Part shown: positions 38,287-50,500 of the stretch, piece by piece
Numbering within the stretch: the first letter of the stretch is position 1
How the letters are laid out: every line of letters begins with the position of its first letter
Assembly: GCA_019095985.1 (NCBI GenBank)
Contig: CM032666.1
Span: forward strand, 36,830,278-36,894,277
Length of the DNA: 64,000 bases
DNA from: Streblospio benedicti
Taxonomy: Eukaryota > Annelida > Polychaeta > Spionida > Spionidae
Direction: 5' to 3'
Position numbers and translations under genes: made by a program
Notes under the pieces: generated by a model
Seen by the model: the letters and a program-made list of their open reading frames with translations, nothing else
Database searches by the model: none
What the model was told of the DNA's origin: nothing

Positions 38287-41200
38287 TTATTCTGCTTCCG
38301 GTTCTTCTGATGGCACAGGACTAGAACCCTGTTGCTCATCTTCAACGTCGTCAGTGACATTGTCCTGTTCTGGGGAATTGGACGTTGATTCAACTCCACC
38401 TTGAGGCTGATCCTCACCTTCAAGCTCAAATGTCACTGTTTCAGCAGAGTCACTTTCCACCTCTGCTTCCACTTGAGGTTCAGGTTCACTACACTGTTCA
38501 GGCACAGATTGAGGTCCGTTGTCATCCTCATCAGGCTCAAAGCTTTGCTGTGAGTCAGCTTGGGGTTCAGGTTCAAAGCTTTGCTGTGAGTCAGCTTGGG
38601 GTTCAGGTTCAAAGCTTTGATGTGAGTCAGCTTGGGGTTCTGGCTCAATGCTTTGCTGTGATTCTTCTTGTGGTGATTTTGAAAAAGATTCTTGATCAAA
38701 GCTTTGAGCAGAATTTTCTTGTGGTTCAGGCTCGAAGCTTTGCTGCAATTCTTCCTGAGATACTGCCCCAGTATTGTTATCTGATTCCTCTCGTAGATCA
38801 TTGTTGTCCTCCATATCATTATTTTCTTGCTCACATTCAGCTGTCAAGTTTTCTTCTTGTTCTGTATTTTGTTGAGGTTGAGAGTCAGTCACTTCTTCCT
38901 CAGGTTGTGATTCATGAGCATCCGGTTGTGATTCTTGCACATTGTCAGTATTTTCTGATTCACCTGCATGAACTGCTGTCTCCATATTTTCTGATTCACC
39001 TGCATCAACTGCCGTCTCCATATTTTCCTTGTCTTGACTGAGGCTAAATCGGTCTCTGTTATCATCTTTCTCATCTTTCTGTTCATTCTTTTCTTCTTGT
39101 TCACTATTCTTTTCTTTCTGACTTTTATCATCCGGTCTCTTATCATCTGAGGAGGTGGCTGCCGTGGTTTCTACAAGCGTCTCGGTCCATGCAGGCCTCC
39201 AGGGATCCTGTTCACCTGCATCAACTGCTGTCTTCATATTTTCCGATTCACCTGCATGAACTGCTGTCTCCATACTTTCTGATTCTTGAGTTACATGTAC
39301 ACTGTCATCTTGCTCATATGACTCATCAGCTTCACTAACTTCCCCTTCTTCAAGATCTTCAGGATTCTTAGGTTTGGATATCTTTTGCTGTTGGACCTTT
39401 TTAGGTGGTTCTACTTTTTTCTCTTCTTTCTTTTCAGGCACTGCTTGCTTAGCAGGTGTATCATCTTGTTTGTTAGCAGGCTTAATACCTTCTTTGTCAG
39501 CAGCCTTATTATCTTTTTTAGGTGCGGCAGCAGGTTTCGGCTGTTCTTGAGCAGGCTCCGGCTGTCCTGCTTGTTCAAACAAACTCCTCTGAAGAGCCTC
39601 AATCTCTGCAGCCCAGCTGCTATACACATTCTTACGAGCTTCTCTGATATTATAATGTTCTTCTTCTTCCTCATCCCTTGGGTTGTTTCTATCAAACCTT
39701 CCTCCTCGACCCCCACCACTGCCACCTCTATCATTACGGCCACCTCGCTCACTTTCACGATCCCTTCCAAATCTGTCAGATTCTCCACGATCCCTATCTC
39801 TTCTTTCACCTCTATCCCGGTCTCTGTCATTTCCACGATTTCCCCTGTCTCGCTCCCTATCGTTTCCCCTGTCTCGCTCCCTATCGTTTCCCCTGTCTCT
39901 ATCCCTATCATTTCCGCGCTCTCTGTCTCTATCTCTCTCATTTCCTCTATCATCCCTTCTATCTCTATCCCTGTCCCTAGAACCCCAGTCCCTTCTGTCT
40001 CGTTCACTGCGATCATTTCTATCACTTCTATCTCTTGAATACCTATCTTCTCTTCCCCTATCCCTGCTTCTTTTTTCATCATCTCTATCTCTCTCAGTAT
40101 CCTTATCTCGACTACGGCCAAATCGGTCTCTGTTATCATCTCTCTCATCTTTCTGTTCACTCTTTTCTTCTTGTTCACTTTTCTTTTCTTTCTGACTTTC
40201 ATCATCCGGTCTCCTATCATCTGAGGAGGTGGCTGCTGTGGTTTCTACAAGCGTGTCGGTCCATGCAGGCCTCCAGGGATCCTGTTCAGCTTCCTCTTTC
40301 ACCTCCCCCTCCTCTTCAATTTCGCCAGCTTCTTTCTCTTCTCCATCTTCAAGCTCCTCCATTGATTTGAATTTTTCTTCTAAACCAGGCGGTGGTTTCA
40401 ATTCCATACCAAGAAGAGATGGGGGTCTCTGCTGACCAAATGGTGGTCTGGGTCCTGGGGGAGGGCCTGGCGGAGCCTGATCAGGCATGGGACCTGGTCC
40501 TCCAAACATGCCTTCTGGTCGTGGAGGAGGTCCCCCAGGTCTCATCATTAGTGGTGGCCTGCCACCGTGTGGCGCAATTCCAGGGGGAGGGCCCATCATC
40601 CGGTCTCCCATCATCTGAGGAGGTGGCTGCTGCATATTCATGAGCGGTGGTCTCTCCATCATACCTCTTGGACCAAGCAGGCCTCCAGGACCGAGCATTC
40701 TGTTGCCAGGCATACCAGGACTTCCCATGCCCGGCATGAGACCCATGCGCAATCCACCTGGCATGCCTTGATTTGGTTGCTGTCCAAAGTTGGGCCCAAT
40801 GATATGCTGGCCAGCAAGTGTGTCTGCTCCCATCATGCCTTGCCCTGGCATACCCATCCGTGGATGTCCAAATCCGGGTAGCCCGGGCATACTAGTACGT
40901 GGATTCGCCTGAGTAGACAATGGACTTCCGATCAATCCCTGACTGCCGGGAACAGATAATCCTGAGCTCATCCCAGGAGGGAGGCCCATGCCTGGCGGAG
41001 GATTATCCATCAATCCAACTGGACCTCTTGGACCACCCATTCTCTGCTGTCCAAACATGCCTGGTCCACCCGCCACAGGACTGTTGAACCTGGGACCGCC
41101 CATATCCATGAATTGAGGCTGTTCCTGCTGAAAGTCACTCATACTGTTGTTTCTGCCTCGTCCCTGCGAGTTGGACGTGTCCATATCATCACACTCCATG

Positions 41201-44200
41201 TCTGAACCAAAGCCACCTCCGCTCTGCTGTGCCCCTGATTCATCCTCATCACGCAAGTTGCGCTTCTTCCAGTCATCGAGGATGATGCTGATGCTTTTTT
41301 TCTGCGGCGGTTCGCTGGTGTTACGGTCAAATGGCTGGCCCGGCTCTCCAGAGAACCTGCTCTCCTTCTGACGTGCCTTTTCGGCCAATGAGAACTTTGG
41401 CGGTTCGGGAAAGCCAGGGGCAGAGGTAGAGTGTGGCGCCATCATACCGGGGGTGGGTGGAGCGGAGGTGGCAGCAGCTGAAGATGCAGCAGCCACAATG
41501 TTGCCGATGGCGGAAGCTAGCTGCGCATTGACGCTGTGGGGAGGCAGCGGAATGCCGGAAGGCGGCTGTGGTGGAAGTGGTGGCAGGTGACCGCTGTGGA
41601 CACTCTGAAATAGATACATGGTCGCTCAGAGGATGGGATGGACTATGGGCACTATCCGTAGGATGACAATTTTCTTATGGCTTAATGTGCATGAAATCGT
41701 ACAAATACTTATTTCACAAAAATGATGGGCCTTTCTTTTTCAATTTATTTGATTTAATTGGTTCAGATTTTCATCAAATCATCCTTTTTACACACACTTC
41801 ACTAAAACAACATGTAAAACATATTGCAGAGAAAATAATAATCATAAAAAACTTGTCATCCCAGTTGATAATGATAGTATGAATGTATTGTGATCAAAAC
41901 AAAAAGCAACATAAACATATGTAATATCAGATTTCTGTGTAGAGTAACTACGGTAATTTTTTTTTTCACCTGGAACCTCTTAGTGCTTCTGTCGCAATAT
42001 TGCGACGAACGTTTTATTACTCCCCAGTGCCAAGGGCGCAATATAGCAACCACAAAACTGAAAAAGCAGCCCTTCTTTCATGACGCAGTGTCAGGATTAG
42101 CCACTCCTTTGCTTGTACCTTCAAAAAGTTCTAGCAACATTTGCCATACAGTCTGTGCAAGGACAAGTACATATTTGAGGGCTAACCGACCCATTTAAAA
42201 TCACGGATTATGAAACGGCATCTATTTTTAAAGACAGAATACCAAGCTTATATTTTTGGACGCCCAATTTTCAAACATCATTGTCTAGGTTGAAAATATA
42301 TCAAACGGATTTTGAGGATTTAATATGTTTGGCGTGAATGAGAAAGTATGACAATCATTAGATACTACTAGCTAGTAACCACGGGCTCCCAAACCATCTA
42401 AATCAAACAAGCCTGTCAATGTCTATGTTCTTTCCAGTAATGATATCATGAACTCTGCTGAAAACAAAAGCGATGATCTTCCAAGAAATCAAGGAGCAAA
42501 TGAATCCGTGTTGACATGATTTAGTCTTTACACAAATCTATTTGGGTAAGGTCGACAGTTCCGGAAATAGCTGCTGCCATTTTCATAACCTCTGCACATG
42601 TCAGGTCACTCAGCACGACTTCTGGTCTCAAAAATCGTCTCGTGCATTTTAGATGATAGGACCTCTCGAACCTGTTAATGACCTGCTTCTGCACCTGTAT
42701 CTTCACCTGACCTGACATGCACAGAGTTAAAGATTAATTTTAGATACCTATTGGAATCACAGTTTTGCTCTACGGCGAGGCTTTCACTGTTTTCTCAACA
42801 GCTTATCAGGCCGAAAGAAACACCTCACTTGGTCACATGACAGTTATTGTGACAGCAGTAATGTGACAGCAGTTACCAGTAGACAGGGGCAGGTCGTAGC
42901 CAGTGTCATGGTTCATTTGCAGAGAACGCACATGTATTTCGATCGACTCACGGATCTTTCTGCAAAGTTCCTTGAAATCCTTTTGAGTAATCTTAGGTTC
43001 TGCTACAGCTGTTGGAACACATCAGGTATTTAAATGTTCTTTTACAACCTTGTTGAGAGTGACCTGTTTCACTAATGTATTTATACTGGCACTGAGGAAA
43101 ATACACTTCGTAAATAATCCTGCAGTTTCATAAATAATCTGTACATTCATTCCTTGAATGCAGAGGTTTTGAAAATGGCAGCAGCAGGGTTAGCATTAGG
43201 TGGGAAAGTGTTACTCGTCAGCAGGATGAGTAAGAATTTTGGCTCATCCTCCGGGATACCAACTTTTGTCAAAACCATAGACTGTAAAACATGGACGAGT
43301 AACAATTTTGTAGGAATTATAACTTTTTTGCAATAATGGTCCTGAAGACTAGTACAGTTAAAAAGTTATCTGGGACACTACTTTGTGACCTGCAACATTC
43401 TCTAAGCGATACCTGTGGCGGAGGTGGCATTCCCGGCAGAGGTGGCTGCTGAGAAACAGGCGGTGGTATCCCTGGAGGAGGCACCCCCGTGGGGGGCATG
43501 TGCCCCGGGGGCGGAGGCACTCCCTGTGGCGGTGGAGGCATGCCCAACATCCCTGGAGGTGGAGGCATGCCCATGGGTGGAGGAGGGAGGCCACCAGGCA
43601 TCATCATATGTGGAGGCATCATGCCTAGAGGCATCATCGGCATCATTCCTGCAAACATAATGATGGGATAATCAGGAAATATCATCTTTATAGATAAAAA
43701 AAAATCAATCAATAACATTGTCTTAACTACATTGAATTATTTCGATACTGATGATGGAAATGATTTTTTCACTTCATAAGCAGAATGGTTCCTGTAAAGT
43801 ATTAACACATAAACAAACAAACAAATTATGACTTATATTTTACATGTTCATAGCAAGATCAGTTGAATCAGTGTTACATTATGCAATTATTTGTTCACAT
43901 TTTTCTTAGATAAATTGAAGATTAAGAAAAAAATATACATAAAATATCAACTTCATCAGATATCTGGATGAGAAATAACAGATTAATGCACTTATACTAT
44001 CATAGAAACAGACTAACATTTACTGCAACAGTAAAGACGATTAAGCATTGATAAACAAGTTAAATTGTAGAAATATGTCAGTTTCTTAATGTAAGTTTCC
44101 TTCAGGAATGCATTTTTTACACACACAAGCTATAACACAATAAAAGAAATACACCAGACAATGAAAAAACTTAAATACACATACAAGCACTTTTAAGACG

Positions 44201-44475
44201 TCGGCGTTACAAAATTTAACACGTGGATTCTGGGTGTCATGTTCTTAACTAATCTTAGTCACTAGAGCAAATAAGAAACCATCTGGTTGTGTCAATTTCA
44301 AACACTGATGGGTTTGGTGGAAACAAAACAAAGTAACAGACATATATCATACTCTCATTTATCCAAACTCAACCACATGTATCGCTGCAGCATCACTACA
44401 ATCCAAGTGAACTTACGAAGATGCATGGTGTGGTTACCTGGCATCATGCCACCACCAGGAGGTTGAGGAGGTTGT

Positions 44476-44511
<36 letters not shown>

Positions 44512-47500
44512 CCCATCATCGCCTGTTGCTGCTGCTGCTGAGAGACCACAGGGCCCTGACTGTCCTCGGCTTCAAGAGGCGTGCCTCCCCCTGCACCAGC
44601 CTCATTTCCACGGGATCCATCCTGACTCTCCTCGCCACCTGCAATATTGATAGGCTTTGTTAAACTTGAGCCATCTTCATCTCACCCGATAATAAAAGTA
44701 AATAAAAATATTTTTTGTCGCAACTCCAAATATTATGAAGTGGCCAAACTACTCATATTTTTGCTCATATAATATTACGTTTGTAAGGTTTAAACGAATC
44801 ATACATGACTCCACTTATTACTAAACGCTAACCTAGTCTAGCAGCATTGATTATTCATCATTAAGACACACTGCTGCACTATTAATCCATAGAATTTGCA
44901 ATAATGTTGAGATATTTCTCAGAAATTTGATTGCCGGTCGCCATATTGTCAATGTGAACATGCTATTCCCACAACACAAATGCTGCCATATTTGTTTACA
45001 TATACAAATGCACAGCGGAGATAAATATTTTTATTTGTTTTTATAACTTAATGGAAATATATAATATTTTCTATGTTATGATATTTTGCATTGACGTGTT
45101 GAAATATCAAGTTCATATATAAATTGCTGTTGTTACAACAGCAATTTATAGATGAACTTTAGCGAACAAGATTACTCGATCACGGTTCCATTTTTAACCC
45201 TTTCACCCAGTTACAAAATTTTGCAACCGTCACACCCCTAAATATAGGTCAGGATAAGCCATTCATAAAATCAAATAAAAATTTGTCATTTTAGAGTAGG
45301 ACGAGTGGACTTTTCATAAAAATCTAGTATATGATTGGAGAATGCTCGTCCTGCTTACTTTTAGAACTGTCCCACCTAATTTAATTTTGGGCCCTCACCT
45401 TGCATGTTGGACTTTAGCTCCTCGGGCAGACTGTCATTGTCAAGAATGCCGCCCTCCTGAATGTCATTCAGGTTGATGGTGGCCAGCTTACTCCAGGGGA
45501 TGTAAGTCACTCCCAGTTCCTTGTCAAATCGGTCTTTGAACTCCGTCTCCTTAACGCCTTTATTCAGTGCAAAGTCACACTAAAGAAAATAAAAAAATTA
45601 TGTTTTTATTTACAAATTTTAATTAAAAATGTTGTTCGACAGTCACTTCAGAGGGCTAGTCACTACGAAAATTCAATTCTATTCAATAGTTGTGAGACAT
45701 GCCACAGGATAAGAACAATCTACATGTAGTTCACAATAAATATTTTGCTCACTTTTTCAGTTATAAAAAATAAAATCCCAAAATAAAAACCATCATTTAG
45801 TGTTCAAATTCATAATACAAGATTTAGTAAAAAGATAAATTTACCCAGGTAATTGAAACTAACCTTGAGCGTGTTTCCCAGCACTCGCTGTCCCTTCAAC
45901 CTTTCGACTGCCCGAGCAGTATCTTTCCTCTCCGCAAACATCACAAACGCACAGCCTCGAGGAGGGATCAACTGCAAACACATGGATCATCAATAATGGT
46001 CAAGTCAGCGTAAGGACTCGTTTGAACTATATATTACTCAAACCAATCAAAAAAATGAAAATGATTTTTTTTTCTACGATTAGAGTTTTCAGGGTTTTCC
46101 CCTTTCTTACAAAATTTGCTAGCATTCCATAATTTGGAAGTCATGATTTGATTTTTATTTGACATTGGCTTAACCACTTTTATTCAAAATTGTAATTCTT
46201 AACTGCACAGGTGTACACATGTAATATTTCAGTATGTATATAAATGATGTGCATTTTGCGTACTCACATTGATCTCGCGGATATTGTCGGAGTACTTGCT
46301 AAGCACCTGAGCCAGGTCCTCTTCAGTCGTGTTCTTATGCACATGCCCAATCCAGATGGTCGTTGTGCAAACTGAAAACAGCACATTGTCTTTAACATTG
46401 AGCCATGCAATTTATATTGATACCTCAGTAGAAAAACCATTGCATACTTGAAATTTGATGCTGATTTCAAGAATACAAAAATCAGTTGTCATTAATAAAA
46501 AAAACTGTTAACTTTTAATCTATAAATATGACTGATTAACTCTATTACTCTAATAACGAGACGTCAATAATACATACAAACGTGTCTAATTAAAAATCAA
46601 GCGAGATTTTATTCTTATAAAAAAAGCAAGCACAAACACAATACATCTAAAATTCATAATGAAATCTTATTTTCTAGTTACTTACTGCTGGCATGTTGTG
46701 GCTTGAGCGGGGGCAGTCCTTTCTTTTTCCTCTCCTTGTCACGCTCACGTCGACTGTCCCGCGGCGATCTGCTCCGCGTCCGCCCACCTTGACGACGGTC
46801 TCTGGACCGCGACCGACGCTTACGGTCACGCGACTGATCACGAGAGTGGGACCGCTTCTTACGCTTGGGTGATCTGAAGCAAAAACGCAATTGATGATCA
46901 CTGTAGGCGTACGATAATTAGAAATAATGACAGATTTTTTTATCACTCACACTCATTTTGTCAAAAAAATCACCACCTGTAGTTTTTTAATAACACTTCT
47001 AAAATATACAGGTAACTTTGTACACATGAATAATATTTTTTTTTTTGCTACAATGGTCAACAAATCTCTAACAGCTGAAACAAGCTGTCATTCTTCAAAA
47101 CCTACAACTGTGCAATTAACTACCCATGTTTACAATATTTTTCCCAAGTCAACTCATCTACTTAAAATTCATCTACCTGGACCGTGACCTGTCTCTTGAC
47201 CTGCGTTTTTTGCGCCGCTCTCCACGGTCATAGTCTTGTTCTATGTATTCCCCTGAAACAGCAAAATTTTATTCAGCTCAAACATTTACGCAAAATATTA
47301 GCATACAATGTAACTAGCAAAACAAGAAAAAAAAAAAATAATACGACTGATCAACAAATCAAATACAACACCCTATGTAATAAGCCAGATGTGGTACACA
47401 GCTTGCTGTCTGATTTTGGTATTCATAAAATTTTTGGATTCTTTTTGGACTATTTTTGAAACTTTGAACAGCTATGGAAAAAACAAAATAAATATAATCT

Positions 47501-50500
47501 AAAAAATACAACACCAGTTTCATATATAAAATCAACTTACTAACAGCATCAAGGATATCCAACACATCGTTACATCAAAGAAGCAAGCCTGCGACTGACC
47601 TTCCTCATACTCTGCCGGTGGGTGCTGCGGCAGACGCTCTTCCTGCATCATGATGATGTCCTCATCATTGATGCTATCTTCTTCCCCCATGCCACCATGC
47701 GGTGGACCACCCCGATGATGCTGGGGCTGAGGCGGATGGTGCTGATGCTGGGGCTGAGGCGGTGGGGGCCCGCGCCCATGGTGGTGGTCTATGTGCTGCT
47801 GTTGCTGCTGCTGTTGTTGCTGCTGCTGGTGATGATGCTGCTATTAAGAATATTGGAAATGTTCACTAGCTGTTGCATTGTGGTATGAGTTCATGATTGC
47901 TCAACCTCCTTCAGGGAATATCTCTCACACTCACCACTAGCCAAAACCTAGTGCTTAATCCATTTGGCGAGTGGGCTTCAATTTGCACCTGCCACTTTGG
48001 CGATTGTCTTTTCTATCAAGTTTTTTTTTAATCAAATACATGTATGTCTTATAGTTAACCGTAATAACGTGTAAAATCATTGAAAAACAAAACATGATAT
48101 AAATACCTCCATTTCATCAAAATAAAAAAACTACTTTCTCAGAAAAGGAATGCACCAGAGAGCTTCTAGACACATCCATTTCAAAAAATTTATGGGGGAG
48201 ATGCCCTCAGGCATATACTTAGCATACAGTACATTACTTAACTATACTTAGCGCCTATGGCGCTCGTAACGGTGCTTTCGGCGCTCCCCCTTTCAGCAAC
48301 TTCAGATTTTGGCTAGTGCCCTTTCAATACCACCTGCCAAATTTTGGCAGGCGCCAATAATATTTGGCTAGTGCTCCAATTATAGCACTGGCCATATTGG
48401 CTAGAGGTGGTTGAAATGAGATATTCCCTGCTCCATGCCTGGGAATCGCTATGCAATTACGAAATATATAGAATTATCAATGACAATTAGGAGAGGTATT
48501 AACAAGTGGTTTAAGTGTTCTTATTTAAATGCATGTTGATATGATTTAGTCTTTACACATGCAATTATCATATCTGATTAAGCAATATTTCCAATAATCT
48601 TAATTTAATCGAGTTTGCCTTCGCACTACGTAAAATTTATTTTGATCCCAGTTAAATCCATCTCAAAAGGCATAACCTGTTGCCTGCACACAGCAATGAA
48701 TATTTACCAAGCTGTGGAGTTTCCTGCCTACCTGGTGATACTGGTTGTCTGCTTCACTGGGTTGTTGAACATCGTGCTGCTGTGACTCCAGCATCCGTTG
48801 TCGGTTGAGCTCATGCTTCAACTGCTCTGTCTTCTGGATCGTCTCAGACATCTGAGCGATGTGTTGCATGATACTCGGGTCACTCAGCAGGTTTTGCACA
48901 TTGCTGGAAAGCATTACAGCACATGTCAGTCAATAATAATGTAGTAAAAATGTAGTGTTGTAAACAGTGATGGATCTTGGTGCGATTTTGTGACTTTTTA
49001 CCCATGATAAAAACAGTGTTTGTTGCATTTCTACACCTAGGCCGTGACATTGATGTCTCATTTAAATTTAGTTTGGTGACATCAGCAAAAATAAAAATAA
49101 ATCAATTTTTTCTGCTGAACCACACCAGTTTCATGGTCGCGGCCATATTGTTAACATTCAGAATGATCGTAGCGAACTAACCAGCAATCAAACACACTGA
49201 GACAATAATATGTCCTCGATTGACCAGCGCACATCATAACTGTCAAACGAGATGGGCGATAATGCGTACGGATTTAACATGCGACGAAATTTATAAGATA
49301 GAAATAAATAATTAACTTATGTATCTATATAATGGATACAGTACTGAATAACCATTTAGAATAAAATGTTTCCATGTAACTCAAGATATGACGAATTGTA
49401 GGACATGCAGTGGAGTGGATGTCTATTGCATACTATCTGGCACTGTTAAAATCATGTCTGTGAAACAGTGATACATTCAGCACGGCCATATTTCCTAAAT
49501 TTACTTAAACTTGTCACAATAGCTCTTATCCTACCAGTCTTGAGTCTAAAGTGTAAATGTGGATAGAGATTTTAGAAATAAGACTACCCAGTTTTTAACA
49601 GATCACCATCACTACCACTACCACCACCACCACGAAGTCCATGGAGTACATTTTTAGGAGCTGGAGACCTGTTTCTAAAATCCAAAACAATAAACATGTT
49701 GATAAGCATCTTATTTTTCTTTGAATTATATGTTTAACAGTGACACTGACACTGTCAACAATGACTCAATATCCTAATGTAGACCCAGGATGTCCACACC
49801 TGAGCTGACCACAAACCAAAATATCACCACTATAATTTACACAATTATAATACATATAGAAGTTCGTTACACATTTTCCAAATGCGTTTTAAACAAAATT
49901 ACATCTTTGTCTCAAATATCTAAATGATTGCCACATTTTATCTCAGTTTTTACCCCCCGTGTCTCATTTTTACAAATTGGGCGAGACACATGTCTCACTT
50001 TCACAATTACTCAGAGTGATCACTGTGTAAATATGCAAAAGATTACTTTTTGTCTCTTATCTAATGTATCTGATGTTGAAGATTTTAGTTTAAGAAGAAT
50101 GAAAAGTCAGGTTAAGTTACCCTTGAATGGCCTCTTGCTCTTGGTGGCCTCCACCACCACCACTACCACCACCTCCACGATGATGGTCCTCATCATCACT
50201 CTCTCCATAGTCGAAGTCCAGTAACTTCTGAAACACAATATTGACAACGCAGATCAGAGCTTGATATCCCACTAAATTATCAAATATGAAGACCAAATTT
50301 ACTAACACTCATGCAAACATTCTAATTGATATGATGCTAAGTAAACTACATTATAAATCAGACACTATTGTTATTCATAGCACATTCAATTAATTACCTT
50401 GTTGAATTGAGGTTCTGCAGCACTGTCCCCACCACCAGCCTTGAGCGGATCCTTCCCTCCCAACAGCTGAGATGTGAGCAGCTGAATCTGGGCTAGCAGG

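Noticed and set aside
39385-40220. Long open frames antisense to, and in other frames of, the SCAF last exon
   Set aside because: The sense exon is an Arg-Asp/Glu-rich low-complexity tract that leaves other frames open. No domains, and the SCAF frame fits the family and splicing.
41991-42006. 16-bp perfect palindrome GTCGCAATATTGCGAC in a SCAF intron
   Set aside because: Short, isolated and without recurring partners.
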